Assembly: GCF_047663525.1 (NCBI RefSeq)
Contig: NC_092589.1
Location: forward strand, 25,045,001 to 25,109,000
Direction of reading: 5' to 3'
Source of the DNA: Anas platyrhynchos
Taxonomy: Eukaryota; Chordata; Aves; Anseriformes; Anatidae
Length of the DNA stretch: 64,000 nt
Shown here: positions 23,860 to 37,324 of the stretch, piece by piece
How the letters are laid out: the number at the start of each line of letters is the position of its first letter
Position numbering within the stretch: position 1 is the first letter of the stretch
Made by a program: the position numbers and the translations under genes
Notes under the pieces: generated by a model
Seen by the model: the letters and a program-made list of their open reading frames with translations, nothing else
The model's database searches: none
What the model was told of the DNA's origin: nothing

Positions 23860-25990
23860 CTGGTGTGCACTTGTGGAGAATAGTCAGACTTAGTGTCACT
23901 GATAAACACCACCCTTGTGCAAAGGGGGGAGCTGAGCAGCTTGATTTCACTTCTCTTGTACAAACTTTGTGGATGGAGGTCCACAAGCTGTGTGTGAGAG
24001 GTTGCCGAAGAAGGGAGTCATTTAGTGTTAGCATTAGTTAGACAAAGTGACAGAAAAGTTAGGAAAAGAAGAGCGAGGAGAGAAAAAAGAAATTGGAAAG
24101 CTAGAAGAGGCATTCGATGGGCTGTGCTCTTTCTCCTCCACCAAGACAGGGATGCCTTCATGATAAAATTCACCTACACTTTTTGGTGAGGAATACCCAG
24201 GATAGGCTTTTGCTAGCACTATTATCATTTATTAACTCCCTTTAACGTAACAACACTTCATCAATATATCTTATTTTCCTTAAATATTTTATGAGGCAAC
24301 AAAGAATATTATAAAATGCTAGATAACCTGTTGTTAACGGCATCACAGACTCACTCTAATAAAATTTTAATGCGACTTTTATCTTGCTGTGAAGGAGCCT
24401 AGGATTTTAATACGGAAAAACCTGAGCTTCAATGTAATATTTGTACAAGTACAGTAGGGTCCTCATCCGTGATAGGGATTTTCAACTATAGATAGGATTA
24501 AAATAATTATTCTTTTTCTATTGTGAAATGAGAGTGGCTACACTGAATCAAGGCTGAACATGGAGTGAATAATGGAATTCAGTCTGTATATTAAAGTGAG
24601 TGAACAAAATCCTTTCACATTTCACCTTTTCCCATTAAAGCGTTCCTTACTGAAATACTGCTTTACTGTGAGGGTGACAGAGCACTGGAACAGGTTGCCC
24701 AGAAGGTCTATGGAGTTCCCTTCTCTGGAGATATTCAAAACCCGCCTGGATGTGATCCTGTGCAACATGCTCTAGGTGACCCTGCATAAATGATCTCCAG
24801 AGGTCCCTTCCAAAATCAACCATTCTGTGATTTTTCTAATTTGGTGATACTGTGACACTGGTGTGTAAATAATATTTGTATTGTATAGGTTAGATGATGA
24901 AAAAGACCTTATTAACTTTTCACAATAAATTTGTTTTCCCCTTTTTATGAAAATGTATCCTATATTCAGGATTATTCCTGCAGATCTTTAATTAGCCCTT
25001 GTGTTAGAAAGAGACTTCTAAGTGATTAGCATTGTGCTAAGAGAATATGGATTAGGATCTGTGAAAAGATTATGTCCATTCTATTCCGTTTGAACAGACA
25101 AACAGAAAAGGTATAGATTGTCAAGTAATTCTGTGTCAAATTTTAAAGTTACTGAAACAAGAAAGGTATTAGAGTAAGTACGGGGGTTAAAAGCATAAAA
25201 TCTGAAAGCTGTCATTTATGAAATTAATCATTAAAACAATATATGATGAGTCAACTTCTGAAAAAGAAAAATCATTTATGCTTTGCATTAGTCAGAGATA
25301 AGTTTGTTAATTCATACATTAATGCTGACATGTAGCACTTTCCCTAAAAGAAGAATTTTTGTAGGTGGCAAGTTCATCAACATTCAGTTGGTGCACTTTA
25401 AATGACCTAACAATGGAATATTCTTAGATTTTTTTTTTTCAAAATCAGATTTGTACAATTCAAATGAGATGTCTTTAGAAACGTTTTTATATCCTGAAAT
25501 CATACATCCTTAAGCAGTAACCTGTTTATTACCTAGAAAGTGGTCAACGCTCTCCAAACTTAAGCATTTGAGTGAATTTGTGAGTGAGCTAGTCCTATAA
25601 ACAAAGATGGTGAAAGATTGTAGTCCCTGCAGAGTCCACACATTTGATGTGTTGAGTTTTTGATTTTGTTTTGTTCCTCTGTATATTGCTGCTTACATAA
25701 AAGTATTGGTCCTTCATATAGGTAGCCTAGAGCAGGCGACTTTTGCAAAAGGAAATCAGAAAAGGACTTCTAAAACTATGTTGGCTATTCAGCCTGTTTA
25801 TGTAATGGGTTGTTGCTGTTCAAGGTTTCTGTTGATTTAGATCCTTACATGTTAAGAAAGGCAATTTAGAAGGGTTTGTTCTAATCCTTTATATTTCTTC
25901 AATGCAATGTTGAAGCAAAGCTCTTTGAAGATTATTCATGCAATAAATAACTTTGGTTATGCTGTTCAGTAAGGTAAAGTTCCAAATGTA
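23860..25990. other. Non-coding DNA downstream of the last clear dynein-like exon
   Basis: Apart from a CR1 fragment near 24.7 kb nothing recognisable is present. No dynein-like exon could be found by reading all frames around candidate acceptors. Confidence 0.5.
24655..24838 (+). mobile_element. CR1 LINE 3'-end fragment
   Basis: The phrases gagcactggaacaggttgcc, ggagatattcaaaacccgcc and tgatctccagaggtcccttc, ending in ccattctgtgattttt, are the sense-strand CR1 3' end. Confidence 0.9.
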
Positions 25991-26004
25991 GATAGTTAAA
26001 CAAA

Positions 26005-26222
26005 AAGAATCATTAAGGTTGGAAGAGACCTTCAAGATCATCTGGTCCAACCATCACCCATATCACCCACTAAACCTTCCTTTCAGGCAGCTGTAGAGAG
26101 CAATGAGGTCTCCCCTGAGCCTCCTTTTCTCCAGACCAAACAACTCCAGTTCCCTCAGCTGCTCCTCACTGGCCTTGTGCTCCAGGCCCTTCACCACCTT
26201 CGTAGCCCTTCTCTGGACATAA
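26005..26222 (-). mobile_element. CR1 LINE fragment
   Basis: The segment from aaggttggaagagaccttc through gtctcccctgagcctccttt to cccttctctggaca is the reverse complement of a CR1 3' region. Confidence 0.92.
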
Positions 26223-27717
26223 GTTGCTTATTGGCTGTCTTTTCTGTTTTCTGTACAAAAGTGCTCACATTGCTTCATGCAGTTCAAACAACAAAACAAA
26301 CCAAAAACAAAACAACAAAAAACACCAAAGAGTGGATATGTTTTGATGTAGAAACCATTAGGTTTCAGTACATGCATAATCATTTTGATTTAATATTTTT
26401 TCTTATAGTTGGTTTTAAGAAAAGAATGTGACAATAGGTTCATAGTACGTTTATAATAAACTATTAGGGACTTCTGGAAAAGCAGACATTATTCATTTAT
26501 TTTGTTTGTGTCAATATATATTTAAATGCATACATTTTCTTTAGAATTTTTAGTAATTCTTCTTCCGGTCAGATTAAACCGTTTTCACAATATTGTCATC
26601 GATCAATCTTTACTCACCCGGCAGTTATCTCATAGTGACGTTTTCTGGAAGAGACAATGAAGAAGGGTGAAACATTACTTAAAATCATGATCTGTTTGGG
26701 TAATACTTCTTGTACTAGACCTATGATACCAAAACGATATATGAATCACAAGACTAAGAAATGTGACTTAAGTGGCAACTGTAGAAACTGTAGAAGAGTA
26801 ATTTCAGAAAGTCTATATTTAAGCCTCAGAAGTGTGTGCACTATTATATAAAACAAAACTATGTCTGTCTGGAAAAGTTACCAGTATAATAACAAAACAT
26901 TGGGGGGCACCATTGAGAGTTAAGTAATACTGAATATTTTTAGGCAGGATTTGAGATAGTTTAAAATGATTGTTCAGCATAACAAGTTGAATGTATGTAA
27001 GAAAATACGATTTTGTGCTCTTTGCAGTGGTATGTCTTTTTTCACAGCTGCAGTAATTTAGAGTGTTTAAGTAATTGCTTGAAATTGGGCTGCTTATTCC
27101 CTCTTATCTTACATATGACTGTGCCTGCTTTGAGAACACTGCAATTCCAAGTATGTTAAAGTAATTCTTTCTTCACCAAAATCCTAACGATTCTCAGTAA
27201 ACAAGTGGTGTCAGTTAAGAGTTAGGCACTTTTATTGTACAGAATAAAACTCACAGTTTTTGTTCTTCCAATGTTAAATCTGCATGTGTTGAGTCCTCTG
27301 TTTCTTAGTAGCTCAATGTCACAAATATAATCCTACAGCACACAATTTATATCATTAATTTTAACATGGTTGCTAATGGTAAAATTGCAAATATCAAAAT
27401 CAACAATACAAAAGGAAACATCTTCAGAAGATTTCAAGACCGTTCTAGATAGGTATGGAAATGAAAAGGAAGAAGTTGTAGGAACAGTTACTGAGAAATA
27501 CACTATATGGGAAAAAAAAAAAAAAAAAAAGTCAGATGCTTTAACTATAAGGAAGACTGCTTTCTTTTTTTTTTTTTTTTTAAAGAGTCAGTTAATTTGA
27601 CACATTTGTCTATGAATAATAAAATTGAAGAAGTTAATGCACATATCTTTGAACTGAGTAGGCTCATAGCTGGTAAGACCTAAACACTGATGGAGATAAA
27701 TAAGAATATCTTTCATG

Positions 27718-28330
27718 ATCATAGAATATCCTGAGTTGGAAGGGATCCACAAGGATCATTGAGTCCAACTCCTGGCTCCACACAGGACCATCTGAAAAAC
27801 AAACCACATTTCTGAGAGTGCTATCCAAGTGCTTCTTGAACTCCAGCAGGCTTAGTGCTTCCCTCAGTCTCCCCTTATTCTCTTCTTCTCTAGGCTAAAC
27901 AAGCCAAGTGAATTTAGCCATTCCTCATATGTCTTGCATTCTAGACCCTTCTCTGTCTTTGTAGCCCACCTTTGGATGCTCTAATAGTTTTGTGTCTTTT
28001 TTATATAGTTTGTGAAACCCCAAACTGTACAGAGTACTCAATGTGAGGCCACACAAAGCATGACAGTTGTGTCCCTTGACAGGCTATCAATGCTGTGCCT
28101 GATGCACCCCCAGATACTGTAGGACTTTCTGTCTGCCAGGGCACACTGTTGACTTGTATTCAACTTGCTGTCAACCAGAGTCCTTTCTGCGGGTCTCCTC
28201 CCCAGCCCCTTGTTCCCCAGTCTGTAAATGTATCCAGGGATGTCTCCTCCCCATTGCTCTTGTAAAACTTCTTGTGGGTAGTGATTGCCTGGCCCTCTAA
28301 TTTGTCAAGATCACTCTCTGCTGAAACTGA
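27718..28330 (-). mobile_element. CR1 LINE, 3' part, antisense
   Basis: It begins with atcatagaatatcctgagttgg and continues through cagtctccccttattctctt and gattgcctggccctctaatt, the reverse complement of a CR1 3' region. It is cut off near 28,330 and appears to resume near 28,880. Confidence 0.9.
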
Positions 28331-28875
28331 TTGTATTACATATTTAAAATTCAGTGGTACTTTGAAATCAGGATCTTCTTCTTGATGTCACTAGATGTTT
28401 AAAATCAAATGCCTGTTTGGCATTCTGAGCTGCATTTTATATAAATCAGTTGTGTCTTGAAGGGATATGTGCCATAGTCTGTATGCATGTTCATGAAGTG
28501 GTTATGCATGTGTCTTTTCTGTCAAGACCTTTTATCAGGATACTCTGTGGTGGGCACACTGATGTTTCACTTCCCTTTTTCCTGAATACAAACTTTTTTA
28601 GTTCTCAAGTAGTGACAGACCATTTCACGTCTATGTTCTTCTAATGATTCAGCCATCGTGGTTCCACCCATGTCTTCTTTAAATATTACCTCATTTATGA
28701 GCTGTCCAACACAGATACAGTACTCAACAAAGTGGTCCCAACATAATTTCTGTGAAAGATTTCAGAATCGTCTGCCTTGTAGAACTGTTTAGGGGCTTAT
28801 TTTTGGAATCATCCATCATCCACTTTTGCTTAAAGATAATATGCCCAGTAACTTTAATGTTTGAAGTCCGTAGTC
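28331..28875. other. Unidentified segment splitting a CR1 element
   Basis: About 545 bases of AT-rich sequence not resembling CR1 interrupt the antisense CR1. The flanking CR1 parts are roughly adjacent in an intact element, so this looks like an insertion. No terminal repeats were recognised. Confidence 0.45.
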
Positions 28876-29378
28876 TACATTTCCTGCTCTTCTTCAAAGG
28901 TCTCTTTGAATGGCATCCCTTCCTTCTTTGGTATCAACTGCACCACTCAGCTTGGTGTCATCTGCAAACTTGCTGAGGGTGCAGTCAACCCCATTATCTA
29001 TGTCTTTGATGAAGATACTGAAAAGCACTGGTCCCAAGGCAGACCCCAGAGGGACACCATTCATTACCAAACTCTACCTGGACAAGAACCAGTAACCGCT
29101 ACTCTCTGGGTGTGGACATCAGGCCAATTCCTTATCCACTGGATGCTCCACTCATCATATCCATCTCTCTCCAATTTGGAGATCAGGATGTCATGTTGGA
29201 CTGTGTCAAAGGCCTTATAGAAGTCCAGATGACATCAGTAAATCTTCCCTTGTCAACTGTTGCAGTCACTCCATCACAGAAGGCCATTGGATTGGTCAGG
29301 CACGATTTGCCCTTGGGGAAGTCATGCTGGCTGTCCTGGATCACCTCCTTGTCGTGCATGTGCCTTAGCATAAATCAT
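28876..29378 (-). mobile_element. CR1 LINE, reverse-transcriptase part, antisense
   Basis: On the - strand it encodes pieces of CR1 ORF2 reverse transcriptase: the region around a KAFDTVQ-type motif reads through caaaggccttatagaagtcc and gtcatgttggactgtg. Several frame breaks make it non-functional. It is the 5'-ward continuation of the CR1 at 27,718-28,330. Confidence 0.9.
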
Positions 29379-32300
29379 TAAGTGATTTTACTGAGTGCTC
29401 TTATGAAATTATTTTCCTGCCTTTAGGACTTGAGCAGTACTTATAATGATGCAGGCTTGAAGCATGTGTGGTATCCAATGACTTCAGCTACACTGAAATA
29501 CAAATCTTTGTAGGCTCAAAATCTCATACAATATAAAGAAAACAATCAGACAACTGAGTAGTAAATTAGCTGTTATGCTTTTTATTGCAAACCTCAAATT
29601 TACAATAAATTGCTTCAAGGGAATAATATAATAGCCTTACTGCATTTTAGAAAGAACTGTTTTTTCAAAAATATTAATGCTCCTTTTCAAATATAATCTT
29701 CTGTTTGAAATGGCTGTGTTTTTTATGAAGATTTTTTATGAAATGTGAGTAAAACATAATGTGCAACTTGACAGTTTTAGGTATTTTTGAAATATCCTTA
29801 TGGTATTAACCAGGTACATTTTGTTTACATACAGGACAGCAAGCAGAGTGATTATTGCTGTGGGTAATTGGACAATGCATGTAGAGAAGTTTAGATAGTT
29901 TCACAATCAAATTTTGTGTCCATATCAGATCAATAACTCATTATCTTCTTAGCTGAGATTCCTTGAAAGTACATTCTTGGGTTAATGAACAGCTATTGAC
30001 AATTTCAAATTTTAGTAGCTTTTCAGTAGAATTCAATGCATGTTAACAACAAAATTGGGTTTAACTTTGCTTTATTCATTTGCATAAAAACTGCTTGCTT
30101 CTGGCGTCATGTTCTCCTTAAATTTCTGCCAACGTTTTATGAAAGCCAATTAAAGGAGTGGGCAGCTGTATTTTTGGGCAGTAGAGACACCTTTTTGAGC
30201 TACTATTATAATCTGCAATCCTTTTTCAGGCATATTAGAAACCTTACACACAAAATATACTTTTGAGACACTGAGATTTTTTCAAAATCATAGGTAGATA
30301 TGCTTCTACCTGTAGAACGGACTCCAAGAGTTCTTAAACTCTTGGTAGAACTTGCCTGTTCTACCTTTTACAGGTTTTGAGAATGGTTACTTCCTTTCTG
30401 TCAGTGAAGACAGTGTTAAAACTGCTCATTTTGAAATCTCAGATATACTTGATTTAGTATCTTTATTGTAGTGGACAGCTCCACTTTTGTCCTTTTTTCA
30501 GTTTCATTGAGATATTGTGCCCAAAGTTAAGAAAATACATCATAAAATATATTATAAAACTTACATTGTTACTACTAGTAAAAATAATAAGTTTAGAAGA
30601 AAATGTCTGTTTTATATATTTTGTCTGAATCCAGTAAGAAGCTTTTATAGACAATAGAGGAAGAAAGTTGCTGGAAAAGCAACTGAATTTAAAACTTGGG
30701 TTCTCTTGCCAAGCAGGAAATCCTGCAAAAGGGTTTGATTTTTAATTTTTATTTTTTAAAGCTTTTTCTGACAGTTACCTTTTTTAAAATTAAAAATCCT
30801 TAAACTGTTATTATGCAGGCTTTTGCTTTTATTGGAGACAAATACAGCATCTGTATTTTATGCTGTATTTCTCAGGACATGACATTCAGTTAAAAATAGC
30901 TTTAGAAAAACATGTTTTTCTGTGCAAGAAGCATTACAAAGGCATGTTTTTCTTTACAAGCAGTATTATAAAAGGATGTTTTCTTGTACCTATTTTGAGC
31001 TATCAAATAGATGATTGGTATAACAGAAATTTTTAGTTACAGGGACTGATGTCTATCTTACTTGCAATACCCAAAAGAATGCTGCCACACAGATTCTGCA
31101 CTAAGCAATACAGTCATTCAAGGACATCTTTCTACGTTGCAGGTCCTGGCCAGCTTTTTTTTTACTGTGTTATGATGCTGCAATTTGACTTTTTTTCTCT
31201 CTATAAAGAACAATCTACTGTGCCCTAAGAAACAACTAGAAGTTGTAGAAAAGAGGTAGCATGATTAAAGCTAGGTCTCTGCCAATCTCTTCTTCCAATT
31301 ATTCATTGAAAATGAGGAGTAAATATTCATGCAGTGGCTTTAAGTAACTGGTGTCTAAGTGGTTACTTGTGTTTGTTCAGTGTCCTTTTGGAATCTTTAA
31401 CACAAAGCATTTACTCCAAAAAATGCAGCCTTTTCTGTGTGTCAGAACGATGTTGTAAAGAACCTGCAGAAACCTGGAGTTGCTGGACAGAGTAAAGCAC
31501 AGACTAAATAACAAATTCCTTCCAACTAAGGTGATCAGGAGTTGCCTTGCATTTTTAAGAATGGGCTACCATGACATTATTTTTTAGGGAAGTTCCTGCT
31601 GTTGCAGTGTACTCTTATCACTGAAGGATGAAGGTAAGCCATGTGTTAATTAACATTAAATTAGTGGCATTAAAATAAGTGAAGCTTAGTTACTTCATTG
31701 AATTTCTTAATGATATGTTCCATGGTGTATATGGTCTCAGCACTCTTCAGTGTAACTCTAGCCTGTCATTTTTTTACACTGTTTTATGAAGTCCTTTTCC
31801 TATCTTTTGAGAGTACCTTCTGTTTTTCTACCATTTTGTTCCGAACTTCTTTAAATACAAAAAAGTTACATAACTGTTTTCTATAAAGTATCTGACCTCC
31901 AGTATTTGATTAATAGTGGAGTAAAAACTGTACTTTTAAAAATAGTTTTATCTATGGTATCTGGGAATTTCAGTTGTGTCAGTTTAGTTTTCATTCAAGA
32001 CTCACCTTCTTGATACTCTCAGTTTTCAAGGACTGTAAAGCATGCTGGAAGATTGCAAAGGTGAAGACCAGAAGTAGCTGAATGATATTCTGTAGACCCT
32101 ATATCACCATACATCTTAATTCCAGGCATATACCAGGCACTCTAGAACTCCTGGAGCTCTGGTTGTATTTTCCCATGAATTACAAGCTCATAGAAGTTTC
32201 AAGATTGGATGTTTCATCTGGGAAAGTAATCCTTTTTAAGCTGAACACTACTTTAATATTGTAACCCATGGGATATATGTATCATACATACAGAACAAAT

Positions 32301-32697
32301 ACTTTCAAGATGAAGGCAAAGTAATTGACCAGAAATTTGTTCAAGATGGCGACATCTTTGCACATTCTACCTTCTGTCCCACACGGTCTATTTTCAATCT
32401 GATTTTCAATGAGAGTTGATAAAACCTGGGATTCTGAGGTTAGGAAAACAAAACAAAACAAAACAAAAAAAATCAAAACAGCAACAACAACAAAAAACAA
32501 ACACACACAAAAAAAACAACACAGATGTTACCACTAGGACCAACGGGCAACCAACAAGAAAACAACAAAAACAACAACCTCAAACTGGTGAAGACCATGT
32601 AAAAAGCTGTAATGTATATCAGTTCATGGCAGGCAAATATTTGAAAATGATAATAAACTGTTGAAATTATTGATTTTTCTCTGTTTCATTCATTTCA

Positions 32698-32889
32698 GGG
32701 GAAAAAAAAAAGAATTTCTGGAAAAGCATTCTGACAAGTTGCAGTCACTGTTAGGAAAACTTTGTGTATTTGCATTTACTAGGGCACCTGGAGGTGTTTT
32801 GAGAGGAGAGGATGATTATAAAGAAGATTCACTGATCAGCATAAAGAGGCTGTGTGAGAGTGGTAAAAATAACCTGAATAACATTTAGT
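32698..32889 (+). CDS. Possible further dynein-like exon (weak)
   Basis: An acceptor (ttcattcatttcag) opens a frame encoding GKKKEFLEKHSDKLQSLLGK and continuing to TAG at 32,887-32,889. A possible donor (gtaaaa) sits near 32,860. The phase fits exon H if exon H uses the gtcagt donor. The E-F-L-x-x-H-x-x-x-L-x-x-L pattern loosely resembles a dynein tail helix, but the open length is within chance expectation. Confidence 0.25.
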
Positions 32890-34274
32890 TTCAAAAGTCT
32901 TGTGCAAGACTCATTTGAAGGAGCACCACCCCTTTGTAATCCTTATATATGAAATATATGTCATGTCATTCATTAATATTATCATGTTTCTGCTATATCA
33001 TTTCATTTTTCAAGACTGAAATGTAATTAATATGCACGACTGGTTTTGAAAGCCTTCTATTAGAATATGACGTTGTATATTTAAGAAGAAAATCCAATGA
33101 GTAATTCTCTATTTTCAAATTCAGTGCCAGATCATCTTCTAGAAGCCACGACTGTCATTATGAGGATTAGATGCAGTCATATTCACATTAATAGTAAGAC
33201 TGAGAAAGGGTAGAGCATTAGGATAGATCAGCCGTGGTTGCTACTTTGGATGATATTTATAGTGACTTGATGAATGTCCTTCATAAAGCAGAATATTAAA
33301 TTCTAGAGCATTTAGTGACTTTAACATGTAGCCATTCTTACCTCCCCTTCTTTGGATCAGTTTGCTGGGGCATTTTTAACCATGCATAAAGAGACTGTGC
33401 AATCAGGATATAAACAAGTTATGGGTAGAAAGCAGTAATTTGTTGGTTAGCACACACACATAAGATGCTCAGGGTTTTAATGAGATACAGACCTCTCTGT
33501 CTACATGGAGATCAGATCAAACATCAGGATCTGTTTTCTCCTTCTGGCATGGATGTTAGACAGCTCCAGGGCTTAGTACAGAGCTGCCACAATCCTGCTA
33601 GAAACATACTACTGTAATATGGAAACTGTCAAGAAGAGCTTATTGTATGGAAGTGGCTAAGTGTTTTTTACAACCAGGTTGTGTTACTGTTTCATGGCAT
33701 CAACCCCAAACTCTCTTGGAACTGGAAGCATCTCCTACCACGTCTCTATTAGGTTATTCAAAGTTCATTTTGCTGATTTTTTAGTCTTGTATCTCCAGAC
33801 TGGAGACTTTTCTGTTTCTCTCATGGTAGATTTCTGAGGAGTGTCTGAGGAGTCTTTTCTAATTCAGTCCACCAATGGCACTTCAATCTTATGGCAAATC
33901 CTATTTACTTCTTAGTAGGAAAGCTGCTTAAACCCCTGGCAAAAATTTCCCATCTTCATTTGTTTTTCTGATATCAATTATACTTGCCAGAGAAGGAAAA
34001 AAATCAAAGCTCTGATAGCTGATTTTCTTTACACTGTTGTTTATTTTTAAGGATGAAGTAACTCTCAGGACACTTTCAAGCATCTTACATGTCTTTATTC
34101 TAAGTAAGTCAAAAAACTTATTTGCCTGTGATTTCTTCCAAACCCATATTAATCTGGTGCAGGAGCTTTCTCTCATATGCTGAGTATTAGTTGTGTTTTA
34201 TCTTTTTATACCAACAGAACAAAATCCTTTAAAGGCTTTCCTTATCTTTTAGTGTCAGATGCTGAGAAGTCCTA

Positions 34275-34340
34275 GGATTTACATATTTCCTTAAAGAGAA
34301 TTTCTCCATAAAGAGAATTTCTCCTTAAAGAGAATTTTGC
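34275..34340. repeat. Three tandem copies of a 17-18-bp unit
   Basis: The unit ttaaagagaatttctcc occurs three times in a row with small differences. Confidence 0.85.
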
Positions 34341-36486
34341 ATAACTGAGTCGTACAAATATGTTATGAGATTGTTGAAATGAAATCCTCTGCGCCAGTTA
34401 GGGCTCATTCAGTAAGAGCTCAGGCCAAAAAAAATGGGGTTTTACACGGAGCATGCTTCCAGTTGAAAACTGTGAATCAGATGTTTGAAACTCCACTTAA
34501 AATCTTAAAATGCACTTTTTGACAATCTGAACCCAAGCTCACAGGAAACAGGACTGAAGTTTTATCCACTGCTTTGGAGCCTGCCTCACTGCCTCTGGAT
34601 GTTGGGTTATTCTCAACATTCAGCTACTCTGGCTGAAATACTATTTAACACAAGGAAAAAATCCCAGAAATATGGTGAAATTAACCTTGAGTTTTTATGT
34701 GCTGCTCAGGAAGGTTCTGTCCCTTTTTAAGAGCTCTCCTAGCAACAGTATCAAATTTGGGGATGCTGTTCTTCAGTCCTCCTAAGGTACATTTCACAGA
34801 CATTTCTGATTATCACCTGCCTAAAAGCAAAATGTGATACTTTCCTGTTTGACCACAGTAAGATTTCCTGAGGCTTGCTACACACGCTAGCTAAGGACTT
34901 GATACAACAGAAATTTGCATTCACATCTTTCAACCCACATGGGGAAATTTTTCACTTCTTTTGTTTGTTTGCTTGTTTTTCACTTGGTAATGTCCTTCCT
35001 TAACATTGCCTCTTCCAAAGCAGTAAGAAGTCCAGGCTGCTGTAGCTGATCTTCACTTTCGGGATAAGATTATTCCTAGGACACATCCTACATTTCTCCC
35101 TGAAGTGGACCTTGAATTTTGCCAAAATTATTTTGCTGTCAGTCTGTCCTGGAACTTGTACCATGACAGCTGCAGCAACATTTAGTTTTTTGGACGCCAG
35201 ACATGCCCATTTATTCTGCTTATGAAGTAAGAAGCCTTTCAGCAGGACACCTTGTTGCTTTGTTGCCACAGAAGAGATGTTTGGACACACGTGTATGTGA
35301 ACAACATATCTCCGTGGGCTTCCAAATACTGACAGTAATTGTTCTAGTTTTTATGTCCATTTCCTGTTAAAAACAAACAGACAAATAAAAAAGTAATTTC
35401 TGTCATCCACTGTGTCTTTTTGTCTCCAAAATACTTTATTGTCATCCATTGTTTCTTTTAGATTACAAAATCTTCTTGGCTTTGATACATTCGTTATATG
35501 CATATTCTCCCAGCATGATGACACCTCTGATTATCACAGCAATGCAAACTTAGTGGTAAATACAGGTAGCTGGACTGATTCAATTTAGTTTTAGTTTAGT
35601 TTGGTTAATTCAATTTATTTTTCATGAGCATAAATCATATTCCTGGCCTATGACGATATTTGCCTGTAGTGGGAGAAACCCTGAAGAGCACTTCCTGACA
35701 GAGCAGTTCAGAATAAGCCAGTTGAACAAATTAGGTGTGAAGGAGAAAACATTTAGGAAGAGAGACAGATTGGGAGAACCCAGCAGATATAATACTTCGG
35801 CATCTATTTCACATGTTCTCTGACAGTTGCTATTTTAAACAATTATTACTTAAAAGCTGTTTTGTTGATGAGATTTTTATTCTAATTTATTATTTTCTCA
35901 CTGAACAGTTCACTTAGAAGAAGCTGTGAAAATTATGTATTTTGGTAATAGCGCACACAGGCACAACAGGACTAATTTGATAAAAGGAATTTTAGGAAAC
36001 AATTATGGAGCAACTTGTGTATCACTAATCTTATATTCTTTAACATCTCAAAATAGAGGTGTATGATGGAGAGACCTGGTGAAGTCTTGAGCATACATGT
36101 AGAATTGAAAATGTTGCATTACTGTAATTCAGTCAGGCAGAATAGCTGTACTACCATTACTATTCCAATGGTGGCTGATCATGAATAAATACTTTTATTT
36201 CTTTTAGTTCCATTTTATAAATGGCATACAATAATACCAGGTAGACTTGATAAAACAATGATTATAATGGAACAGACTGCATTTTTATATTGCTTTTTTT
36301 TTTTTTCTCTTTTTTTTTTTTAATTTTTACAATTACATCTCTGCTTAAAGATACGTGGTGTGGTATCGTGGTAAAGGCTGAAGTAACTGGGAGTGATGCC
36401 CAACTAGCCATGATAAGTCTGGTTGTGTTCAGGGTACTGAACAATCACAAATAGGCATTCACAAACTGTGTAATACACCTTTCTAG

Positions 36487-37319
36487 TGGGTTTACATGGC
36501 AAAGTTTTGGTACCAGAGGGCCATAAGGGCGGCTTCTGTGAGAAGAATCTAGAACCTGCCCCGTGGTAGGTAAGGGCTGTCCCCCTGCAGCCCATGGGTC
36601 CCCCATGGAGCAGATCTCCACACTGCAGCCCCCCATGGGTGGAGGAGCCCCCGGTGGAGCAGGTGGATGTGGCCTGGAGGAGGCTGCGGCCCATGGAGAG
36701 CCCCCGCAGGAGCAGGCCCCGGGCCGCAGCTGCAGCCCGTGGAGAGGAGCCCACGTGGAGCAGGGGTCTGGGGGGAGCTGCCCCCAGCCGTGGGGGACCC
36801 GTGCTGGAGCAGTTTGCTCCTGGGGGATGGATGGATGGACCCCGTGGGATGGAGCCATGTGGGAGCAGTGCTTGAAGAGCTGCTGCCTGTGGGCAGCTCA
36901 TGCCAGATCAGTTCGGGAAGGACGGCATCCCATGGGAGGGACCCCACATGAGCAGGGGCAGAGAGTGACCAAGGACTGGCGAAGACAAAGTGCCATAGAC
37001 TGACCACAACTCCATTCCCCTATTCCCCTGAGCCCCTCAGGGGGAAGAGGTGGAAGAGGGTGGGTGGGGAGAAGGTGTTTTTGGTTTCTTTCCTTTGTTT
37101 CTCACTTCTCTAGCTCGTTAGTAATAGGCAATAAATCTTGCTATCTCCCTATGCTGAGTCTGTTTTGCCTGTTACCGTAATTGTTGAGCAATCTCCCTGC
37201 CCTTTTCTCAAACCTTGAGCCCTTTGTGTTGAATTTTCTCCCCCTTTCTCTTTTAGGAGGGGGAGTGAGAGAGCAGCCGTGGTGGAACTCTGCTGCCCAC
37301 CTGAGTAAAACCACTACAA
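36487..37319 (+). mobile_element. Solo ERV LTR, GC-rich avian type (sense)
   Basis: It starts tgggtttacatggcaaagtt and has a GC-rich U3 of repeated ggagcag/ccatggag phrases. A poly(A) signal follows (aataaatc at about 37,130), then gctgagtctgttttgcctgt, then a U5 ending ggagggggagtgagagagc and ccactacaac. This layout fits a class III-like avian LTR known to me from bird genomes. No internal ERV genes flank it, so it is a solo LTR. Compared with the inverted copy at 39.06-39.69 kb it lacks about 240 bases near its 5' end. Confidence 0.75.
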
Positions 37320-37324
37320 CCCTC

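Larger units (their letters stand above)
29380..36340. other. Non-coding DNA, one weak exon candidate (32,698)
   Basis: The interval holds short direct duplications (around 30,900 and 34,282) and several poly-A runs. Only one open segment with an acceptor and correct phase was seen, at 32,698-32,889, and it is listed separately with low confidence. Confidence 0.5.

Noticed and set aside
30036-30266. A 76-codon frame considered as a missing dynein exon
   Set aside because: No acceptor in the right phase and no resemblance to the dynein tail.
36404-37007. Several long open frames (up to 165 codons) on both strands
   Set aside because: They lie in the GC-rich U3 of an LTR; multiple frames are open because stop codons are rare in GC-rich DNA.
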